Shown: positions 1 to 4,886 of the stretch, piece after piece
Position numbering within the stretch: the first letter of the stretch is position 1
How the letters are laid out: each line of letters starts with the position of its first letter
Assembly (NCBI GenBank): GCA_018660405.1
Contig: JABJKL010000098.1
Location: 1-5,469, forward strand
Length of the DNA stretch: 5,469 nucleotides
From: Pseudomonadota bacterium
Lineage (GTDB): Bacteria; Pseudomonadota; Gammaproteobacteria; Arenicellales; Arenicellaceae
Reading direction: 5' to 3'
Made by a program: the position numbers and the translations under genes
Notes under the pieces: model-generated
Told to the model about the DNA's origin: nothing
The model's database searches: none
Seen by the model: only the letters and a program-made list of their open reading frames with translations

Positions 1-68
1 AAGTTCGGAGCATAGGTTAAGGCATAGGCAAGGCATAAATAACGCTTAAGTAGTAACTATTCAAAACC

Positions 69-97
69 AAAAAAGCCTACCGGATGGTAGGCTTTTT
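69..97. terminator. Bidirectional rho-independent terminator
   Basis: A perfect 7-bp GC-rich stem (GCCTACC at 75-81 pairing with GGTAGGC at 86-92) closes a GGAT tetraloop. It is flanked by six A on the left (69-74) and five T on the right (93-97), so it has a U-tract in either direction. On the minus strand it lies about 60 bp past the stop of the cytochrome/propeller gene and is the obvious terminator for it. On the plus strand it would end a gene lying outside the window to the left. Confidence 0.93.
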
Positions 98-155
98 ATA
101 TTGCGCGCCTTTTGAGCTTATAAAGAGAAAACTTATAAAATATAGCGCCAAGCTA

Positions 156-1913
156 TCAGGGAGCATTTAGCGCATTTCCGGTCATCGGGTTCACGCCATT
201 ATGAAAGTTCCCCTGGTCGCGAACCGTGCGCGGCTCGCCGTTTTCGTCGTAGTACACCCAGGCGAGCCCATGGGCATCGCCGTTACCGGGCATGTCTATT
301 TTCGTCATGAGCTCTTTGCTCTCTACATCGTAGACGTAGATTCGCCCCTCTGCGTTACTGGTAGCCCACATCTCCTTGCCATTTGGCGAGAGCAACACAT
401 GGTCGGCCTTATAGGCCCCGTAAAGGGTCTGTTCAGGGTACCCGGACTCCGTATCCATGATGGTGATGGTGCGGCCGCTGAAACCTGCCGCCTCGCCCTT
501 GTTCGCAACCCACAGTTCGGTCTCGTCTGCATTAAGTGATCCGCCGTAGGGGCCGATTCCCGTACCGTTGGTCCAGACCACTTCGCCCGTTTCGATGTTT
601 ATTTTTGACGCATTGGACAGGGTGTTAATGACATAGAAATGCTCTTTCGCCGCATCGACGATCAGCCAATTTGGCCGGTAGCCGGGAACCGGGTATTCCT
701 TTTCTACCTCCCAGGTATCCGCATTTATTTTCGCTACCCAGTATGGGCGCATGGCCATGAGCCTGCCTTGATACATGGCGTAGGCACCGGCCATGCCGGT
801 GGCTCGGCCCGGCGCGTATCCGGCAGGCTCCATAAGCGCATAAATGTACTCGTAATCCCTGTCTGACCACACTGTGTAAACGTAGCCGCCGAGATCAATG
901 TCTTTCACGCCACCAACGATCTCATTGGTTTGCGGATCGAACAACATCAGCGCAAGCCCGTCGGGGCCTCGGCCGAACATATCCAGCAGCAGATAATCCC
1001 TGAATATTTGTCCGTGATGAAGCCGGCCACCAATGTCAATCTGCTCCACCGGTTGTAGCGTTACAGCATCGACCTTGATAAGTGTTGCGGACGCTTCCAG
1101 TCTGGCCAAACCATTCGCCACGGCCATATCATCCACACCGTCCGCCCGTGCGCCAATAATGAAGACATAACGACCATCCGGTGACGTCATCGTGGTATGC
1201 ACGGTCGCGCGCAGACTTTTTGGGATCAAATAGCTCGCGATGACCTCGTGTGTTTCGGCATCACCAACAACAATCTGATTACTCTCCGGCAGCGTGTAGC
1301 CTTCAAATAGCACCGCCGGCGTACTCGCCGTACCGACATTCTCGTAGAAATAAGTTTTGCCCGGCTGAGGCTCAAACTTCGCCTCTCCTGGATCGAATGT
1401 TTGAAGAACCCCTGCCCGGTAGTGGCTGAGCAGGCTTCCTTCGTTGGAACGGCGCGTCCAGGTCTCCCGCACGGAGGCGTAAGTTTCAATAGCCTCTACC
1501 TGTAGATCACGTTCCGTCATGGCGAATACCAATTGCTCCGACTGATTCGACTTCACAATCTCCAAATCACTGAGCCAACGCTGCGGCAAATCTGCCTCCA
1601 ACTCCATCTCAGCCAGCGTCCGGATGTACATCGAGATTGCGGCAAGATCCTCGTCGCTGGGGTCCATCTCGTTGACGATCACGCCCATAACGGGGTTGCT
1701 TTCAAGCTGATCGAATATATCAACAGGCGTGGGGCCGAACAACAGGCTAGGCCCGACCAGACCCTCTCCTGACAGCGCGTGACACACGTGGCAGCCAGTG
1801 TCGGAATTAAACAATTCCTGACCTCGCTCGATCAGGGCGTCGAGCTCCTGCGCCTTGACCGGCGCGTTGAGCGTTAACAGAACGGCAAGTGATAGATAGA
1901 ACTTACTTTTCAT
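156..1913 (-). CDS. Exported cytochrome c fused to YVTN/cytochrome-d1-like beta-propeller
   Basis: The product is a predicted periplasmic redox protein of 585 aa. Residues 1-21 form a signal peptide: basic MKSK, a hydrophobic core, and a likely cleavage after VKA. Residues about 25-105 form a class I cytochrome c domain with one haem site, CHVCH (C41, C44, H45); M83 in the NEMDPSDED stretch is the likely axial ligand. The rest, from about 185 to the end, reads as a beta-propeller with repeated blades such as SPDGRYVFI, NADETELWVAN, SPNGKEMWATS and VYDVESKEL. Several His lie at blade edges (H239, H299/H300, H505, H548), as in propellers that hold a metal or haem d1. The layout resembles cd1 nitrite reductase, but the propeller is too diverged to claim that activity and no haem d1 genes are nearby. 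I chose ATG at 1913 because AGGAG lies 9 nt upstream and the signal peptide then starts properly; an in-frame GTG at 1952 would add 13 residues. The gene is divergent from the HD/Rieske operon. The exact function is unknown. Confidence 0.88.
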   Translation of the reverse strand: MKSKFYLSLAVLLTLNAPVKAQELDALIERGQELFNSDTGCHVCHALSGEGLVGPSLLFGPTPVDIFDQLESNPVMGVIVNEMDPSDEDLAAISMYIRTLAEMELEADLPQRWLSDLEIVKSNQSEQLVFAMTERDLQVEAIETYASVRETWTRRSNEGSLLSHYRAGVLQTFDPGEAKFEPQPGKTYFYENVGTASTPAVLFEGYTLPESNQIVVGDAETHEVIASYLIPKSLRATVHTTMTSPDGRYVFIIGARADGVDDMAVANGLARLEASATLIKVDAVTLQPVEQIDIGGRLHHGQIFRDYLLLDMFGRGPDGLALMLFDPQTNEIVGGVKDIDLGGYVYTVWSDRDYEYIYALMEPAGYAPGRATGMAGAYAMYQGRLMAMRPYWVAKINADTWEVEKEYPVPGYRPNWLIVDAAKEHFYVINTLSNASKINIETGEVVWTNGTGIGPYGGSLNADETELWVANKGEAAGFSGRTITIMDTESGYPEQTLYGAYKADHVLLSPNGKEMWATSNAEGRIYVYDVESKELMTKIDMPGNGDAHGLAWVYYDENGEPRTVRDQGNFHNGVNPMTGNALNAP

Positions 1914-1943
1914 ACTGGTGGACTCCTGACTGGTGGGCTCCTG
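1914..1943 (-). repeat. Tandem 15-bp duplication carrying the ribosome binding site
   Basis: Read on the minus strand, CAGGAGCCCACCAGT is followed directly by CAGGAGTCCACCAGT, two copies differing at one base, and then by the ATG of the cytochrome/propeller gene. Each copy contains an AGGAG Shine-Dalgarno core. The copy next to the ATG has a 9-nt spacing and is probably the functional site. The upstream copy is either a spare site or, if the GTG at 1952 were used, codes for a duplicated QEPTS/QESTS peptide. Confidence 0.85.
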
Positions 1944-1952
1944 AAGGGACAC

Positions 1953-2161
1953 TAATCTTATTCACGACCTTGCCCAAGCCGCGTACTACCATGCATAATA
2001 TCTGCTAATAGTCGTCAATGTCCATGTTGTAGAAAAGAGGTTTAGGGCATAGAGGGGAGTATGGTGAGTAAGTTGCATTCCGCCGCAAGCATCGGCAGTT
2101 TTGATTATGCTGACCATCATCAATGAGACGTTTTGATACTATCAGGTAGAGACCAAATTTA
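1953..2161. promoter_or_regulatory. Divergent intergenic control region
   Basis: This 209-bp non-coding stretch separates the minus-strand cytochrome/propeller gene from the plus-strand HD-oxygenase gene, so promoters for both must lie here or nearby. No strong sigma-70 promoter is evident. On the minus strand TTGACG (about 2014-2019) has only weak -10 candidates at a short spacing. On the plus strand GATACT-like sequence near 2135 is a poor -10 match. The right third holds repeated TTTTGAT/ATCATCAA elements that look like a regulator site. A shared activator or repressor is plausible but not shown. Confidence 0.5.
2098..2137. promoter_or_regulatory. Operator-like repeats upstream of the HD-oxygenase gene
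   Basis: GTTTTGAT occurs twice in direct orientation (2098-2105 and 2130-2137), 32 bp apart or about three helical turns. Between them ATCATCAA (2116-2123) forms an imperfect inverted repeat with TTGATTAT (2101-2108), matching 7 of 8 with a 7-bp spacer. Three related half-sites this close to the start of the operon suggest binding of a dimeric regulator. No regulator gene is in the window, and the short motifs could be chance. Confidence 0.35.
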
Positions 2162-2806
2162 ATGGCAACCGAGAAGAAGAAAGCCGCAGGTGTGCGGCGA
2201 AAAGCCGGGCAGCGCGATAAGCTGCTGCGCCTCGATTGGCAGTACATAGAAGCCTGTAACATGGATGATTACAGCGCTGAAGATTGGGCCTTAATGAATC
2301 GGCAGCGCGTGGACTACAACGCAGAGGAGCGTGCCAGGCAGGCGCTGGAGATCCTTACAGCCTCTCGAGACGCGCCTACCTTCGGCTATCTGATCAATAA
2401 CTACGAGCATTGCCTGCAAACCGCTACTATGCTGCACCGCGATGGTCACGATGATGACACAGTCGTTACGGGCCTGTTTCATGATGTCGGATTTATCGTC
2501 TGCCCGGAAGACCACCCAGGATTCGCCGCCAACCTGATTCGGCCGTTCGTCTCTGAAAAAAATATCTGGATGCTCGAACACCATGAAATTTTTCAACGAA
2601 TACATCTGCATGGTTTCTATAAAAACGAGGATCCCGCTTTCATCAATGCCCGCGAACAATGGCGAGACCACCCGTTCTTTGATTGGACCGAAGAGTTTGT
2701 TGAACGTTACGATATTGTGGCAATCGACCCGCGCATGGAGAGCTTGCCGATCGAATTTTTCGAGCCGATGGTGCGAAGAGTATTCTCTGGCTCACAGTCG
2801 CTCTAA
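2162..2806 (+). CDS. HD-domain protein, probable PhnZ/TmpB/MIOX-like diiron oxygenase
   Basis: The product is a 214-aa cytoplasmic HD-superfamily protein. Visible metal-ligand pattern: H83 in NNYEHCLQTA, H107-D108 in GLFHDVG, H118 in EDHPGFAA, H140/H141 in WMLEHHEIFQ, and a distal Asp (D184 in ERYDIVAIDP, or D189). H...HD...H...H...D is the set used by HD-domain mixed-valent diiron oxygenases such as PhnZ, TmpB and myo-inositol oxygenase. The 24-residue step from H83 to H107 equals the PhnZ H34-H58 step as I remember it. The LQTA after the first His and the late FEPMVRRVF segment also suit that family better than nucleotide phosphohydrolases. The substrate is unknown. The first 33 residues are Lys/Arg-rich; the upstream Shine-Dalgarno is weak (GAG about 10 nt away), and ATG at 2261 (181 aa) is a credible alternative start. 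It is the first gene of the run, 115 bp before the AhpD-like gene. Confidence 0.85.
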   Translation: MATEKKKAAGVRRKAGQRDKLLRLDWQYIEACNMDDYSAEDWALMNRQRVDYNAEERARQALEILTASRDAPTFGYLINNYEHCLQTATMLHRDGHDDDTVVTGLFHDVGFIVCPEDHPGFAANLIRPFVSEKNIWMLEHHEIFQRIHLHGFYKNEDPAFINAREQWRDHPFFDWTEEFVERYDIVAIDPRMESLPIEFFEPMVRRVFSGSQSL

Positions 2807-2868
2807 TTCAGGACGCTACATCAGGTACGGCATAATGCTAAATGAAGGTAAAAAATTTGGAATCCAAT

Positions 2869-2892
2869 CGAGTTTGCAATTGTTTCAACTCG
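2869..2892. repeat. Short inverted repeat between the HD-oxygenase and AhpD-like genes
   Basis: CGAGTT (2869-2874) and AACTCG (2887-2892) are exact reverse complements separated by 12 bp, and lie about 30 bp before the next start codon. The 2807-2921 gap also has a CATAAT hexamer at 2831-2836. The gap could hold an internal promoter or operator, or an mRNA hairpin tuning expression between genes. No U-tract follows, so it is not an intrinsic terminator. Confidence 0.3.
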
Positions 2893-2921
2893 CAGCACTC
2901 TGTTTGGATCGGGAGTAAATA

Positions 2922-3491
2922 ATGTCTGCCTGGATAAAAATGATTCCGGAGAACGAAGCAACGGGTGTTCTGCGAGAGCTATATGACGAAGTAATGACAC
3001 CGCATGGCACAGTCGATAATGTCATGAAGGTGCATTCCCTGCGGCCGCATACGATGCACGGCCACGTGGCACTTTACCGGAGTGTGTTGCACCACCCCGA
3101 TATACAATTGCCATTGTGGTTTCTGGAAGTCATTGCGTCATATGTCAGTATAAAAAATGCTTGCGCATACAGTCTGACCCATCATTTCATGAACGTTCGT
3201 CGCTTGCTGAACGATGATCAACGCTGTGATGGTATTTTGCACAGCCTACATGCCGGGGCACCAGAGACTCAATTCCAGGATAAGCAATTAGTGCTGCTGC
3301 GTTACGCGGCGAAATTGACCACAGACGTGGGGGCGATGGAGGCCTCGGATGTCGAGATTCTTCGTCAGAACGAATGTACAGACGGCGAAATTCTTGAGGT
3401 AAACCAGGTCGCTGCTTATTTCAATTATTCGAATCGCTTATTAAACGGATTGGGTGTTACTACACAGGGTGATTCCATTGGCTTTTATTAG
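2922..3491 (+). CDS. AhpD-like / carboxymuconolactone decarboxylase family protein with CxxS site
   Basis: This 189-aa product matches the 'peroxidase-related' branch of the AhpD/CMD superfamily: an N-terminal AWIKMIPENEATGVLRELYDE segment, an all-helical body, the active-site region KNACAYSLTHHFMNV, and a C-terminal AAYFNYSNRLLNGLGV typical of the group. The usual site is C-x-x-C with a following His. Here it is C81-A-Y-S84 with H87/H88. S84 is coded AGT, one base from TGT, so the second Cys, the reactive thiol in AhpD, is absent. Classical disulfide-based peroxidase activity is therefore unlikely; a decarboxylase/hydrolase-like or structural role is possible. The start is well set: GGGAG lies 7 nt before the ATG. 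The gene stops 14 nt before the preferred start of the Rieske oxygenase, so the two are probably translated from one message. Confidence 0.85.
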   Translation: MSAWIKMIPENEATGVLRELYDEVMTPHGTVDNVMKVHSLRPHTMHGHVALYRSVLHHPDIQLPLWFLEVIASYVSIKNACAYSLTHHFMNVRRLLNDDQRCDGILHSLHAGAPETQFQDKQLVLLRYAAKLTTDVGAMEASDVEILRQNECTDGEILEVNQVAAYFNYSNRLLNGLGVTTQGDSIGFY

Positions 3492-3505
3492 TGCCTGGAG
3501 AGAAA

Positions 3506-4534
3506 ATGTACCTTAGAAACAGCTGGTATGTCGCGGCGCTCTCCTCGGAGATAGCGGAGAAACTAACGGCGCTGCGTATCCTTGATGAGAATATCGTTTT
3601 GTATCGCACTGAGGGCGGCGAAGCCGTTGCTCTGGAAGATTCCTGCCCACACCGTCGATTGCCATTGTCCAAAGGTCGGTTGCTGAATGACCATATCGAA
3701 TGCGGCTATCACGGGCTGCAATTTGATCGTTCCGGTCAATGTGTTGCCGCGCCGACGCAAGATCGAATTCCGCCCTCAGCAACAGTCCGCAGTTATCCGG
3801 TAGTCGATCGGTGGGGCCTGCTCTGGATTTGGATGGGTGATGCTGGGCTTTCAGATGACAGCTTGATAATCAACATCAAAAACTTTGATAATCCGGACTG
3901 GAAAATCACCACGGGTGATGCCTTAACGTTCGCATGTAATTATTTATACCTCACGGATAATTTGCTGGATCCTTCGCACGTTGCCTGGGTGCACCGCGTT
4001 TCGTTTGCGGCACCCGGTACCGATAATGCACCACTGGAAATAACCGAAACCGACAAAGGGCTAGTCGTTCACCGATGGATGTACGACAACAAACCGCCTC
4101 TCTTCTACGAGTCTCTGGTTCGATTCAAAGGAAATTGTGACCGGCTGCAGCACTATGAGGTGCAATACCCATGTACGGCGATTAACAGGTCGGTCTTTTC
4201 CCCCGCCGGAAAAGGAGGTCCAAATTACGCAACCGATGAACTAACGTATATGATGATTTCGTATAATTTCATGACGCCGATCGATGCGAATAACACGCGC
4301 TATCATTGGCTTCATCATCGAAATACCGATCCAGACAACAAACAAGTGACCGCGGCGATCATATCGGGCGTCAAATCAGCATTCCTGGAAGACCGTGATG
4401 TGTTGGAAGCGGTACATACAGGGATCGCTAATGAGACGACTCCACATCTCAATCTGGGGCTGGATGCGGCATCGCTACATTTTCGCCGCAAACTTGAAAA
4501 ACTAATCGATCAAGAGTCAAGTGTGGCGTCCTAA
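3506..4534 (+). CDS. Rieske non-haem iron oxygenase, dicamba monooxygenase/VanA type
   Basis: The 342-aa product is the oxygenase component of a Rieske system; such enzymes insert oxygen from O2 to hydroxylate or O-/N-demethylate substrates. It opens with MYLRNSWYVAAL, as VanA and dicamba monooxygenase do. The Rieske [2Fe-2S] ligands are C47-P-H49 and C66-G-Y-H69. The mononuclear iron site lies in DNLLDPSHVAWVH: N152, bridging D155, H158 and H163. D296 in FLEDRDVLEA is the likely third ligand. The order and spacing agree with dicamba monooxygenase, indicating a single-subunit, probably trimeric oxygenase. I chose ATG at 3506 because GGAG precedes it by 5 nt and the family N-terminus then fits. 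The overlapping GTG at 3491 (TAGTG with the upstream stop) has no Shine-Dalgarno and adds five residues. No ferredoxin or reductase gene is adjacent, so electrons must come from elsewhere. The substrate is not predictable. Confidence 0.93.
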   Translation: MYLRNSWYVAALSSEIAEKLTALRILDENIVLYRTEGGEAVALEDSCPHRRLPLSKGRLLNDHIECGYHGLQFDRSGQCVAAPTQDRIPPSATVRSYPVVDRWGLLWIWMGDAGLSDDSLIINIKNFDNPDWKITTGDALTFACNYLYLTDNLLDPSHVAWVHRVSFAAPGTDNAPLEITETDKGLVVHRWMYDNKPPLFYESLVRFKGNCDRLQHYEVQYPCTAINRSVFSPAGKGGPNYATDELTYMMISYNFMTPIDANNTRYHWLHHRNTDPDNKQVTAAIISGVKSAFLEDRDVLEAVHTGIANETTPHLNLGLDAASLHFRRKLEKLIDQESSVAS

Positions 4535-4578
4535 ACTATATGATAATTAAGAGGCTCACAAAAGATTCAAGTCAAGGC

Positions 4579-4616
4579 GCAGCCTTTGTTAATGGCGAGC
4601 CCTTAACAAAGGCTGC
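4579..4616. repeat. Near-perfect 38-bp palindrome (long hairpin) after the operon
   Basis: GCAGCCTTTGTTAA (4579-4592) and TTAACAAAGGCTGC (4603-4616) are exact reverse complements of 14 bp around TGGCGAGCCC. The centre itself continues as GGC/GCC after one T-C mismatch, so the whole element is almost fully palindromic. It lies 44 bp after the Rieske oxygenase stop. No T-run follows on either side, so it is not a standard intrinsic terminator. It could protect the 3' end of the message, act as a REP/REPIN-like or other dispersed extragenic repeat, or be a protein binding site. Confidence 0.85.
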
Positions 4617-4810
4617 AACGCAGGACCGGATCTTCTGTGGGTCTCCCCCCCTAATGCTAAGCGAGAAGGCTAGACGAGTTTGGCGATTTTCTATTACCAA
4701 GTTTCTCAAAAGCAATGCTTTGAGTTATCTCGGTATTTTCAGTGCTGCTAAGGCTTCGTAGCATAATAGCCTATTTTTACCTCGACATAAAAACCTACAT
4801 AAAATATAAC

Positions 4811-4841
4811 TTAATAACCTATTATTTATATAGCGTATAAT
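4811..4841 (+). promoter_or_regulatory. Sigma-70-like promoter for the AbiEi/Fic-like gene
   Basis: A perfect -10 hexamer TATAAT lies at 4836-4841, in a very AT-rich stretch 45 bp before the start codon. The best upstream box is weak (TTAATA at 4811-4816, 19-bp spacer), so the promoter may depend on the strong -10 and AT-rich flanks. Transcription would start near 4848, leaving a leader of about 40 nt that includes the inverted repeat at 4857-4870. Confidence 0.55.
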
Positions 4842-4856
4842 CCTATGATTACCGCA

Positions 4857-4870
4857 ACAGGATAACCTGT
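4857..4870. promoter_or_regulatory. Inverted-repeat operator candidate in the leader of the AbiEi/Fic-like gene
   Basis: ACAGG-ATAA-CCTGT is a perfect 5-bp inverted repeat with a 4-bp spacer, just downstream of the predicted transcription start. Its inner ATAACCT (4862-4868) also occurs at 4814-4820 over the -35 region, 48 bp upstream. AbiEi-type antitoxins are known to repress their own promoters by binding inverted repeats, so this is a reasonable autoregulatory site. Binding here is inference. Confidence 0.4.
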
Positions 4871-4886
4871 AAAAAGAGTGATCAAT

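Larger units (their letters stand above)
4535..4886. other. Non-coding spacer between the oxygenase operon and an accessory gene
   Basis: These 352 bp hold no gene I can support. An open frame at 4540-4761 has no Shine-Dalgarno, no recognisable domain, and runs through the palindrome. The left half is dominated by that palindrome and a second hairpin at 4705-4724 (CTCAAA, one bulged A, GC, loop AAT, GCTTTGAG). It also has a run of C at about 4646-4652. The right half, from about 4765, becomes markedly AT-rich and contains the promoter of the next gene. The change of composition and the structured left half suggest an insertion boundary or an extragenic repeat. Confidence 0.6.

Noticed and set aside
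201..1772. Several plus-strand and alternative minus-strand open frames across the cytochrome/propeller gene
   Set aside because: They lie inside a clearly coding minus-strand gene with signal peptide, haem motif and propeller repeats, and have no domain features of their own.
156..1913. Identification of the cytochrome/propeller protein as nitrite reductase NirS
   Set aside because: The architecture is similar, but I cannot align the haem d1 residues with confidence and there are no nir or haem d1 synthesis genes nearby.
2002..2019. Minus-strand TTGACG as the -35 box of the cytochrome gene
   Set aside because: No good -10 hexamer lies at 16-18 bp; the nearest A/T-rich hexamers are 12-15 bp away.
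2005..2262. 85-codon minus-strand open frame across the divergent intergenic region
   Set aside because: It overlaps the start of the HD-oxygenase gene, has no recognisable domain, and covers the region expected to hold promoters.
4646..4652. Poly-C run as a phase-variable tract
   Set aside because: It is not inside or immediately before a supported gene, so slippage would have no evident effect.
4540..4761. 73-codon plus-strand open frame after the Rieske oxygenase
   Set aside because: It has no Shine-Dalgarno, no recognisable domain, and it reads straight through the long palindrome and second hairpin. I treat it as chance.
4751..4778. AGGCT/AGCCT stem followed by ATTTTT as an intrinsic terminator for the oxygenase operon
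   Set aside because: The stem is only 5 bp with a 12-nt loop, and competing pairings (TGCTA/TAGCA) exist, so it is too weak to call.
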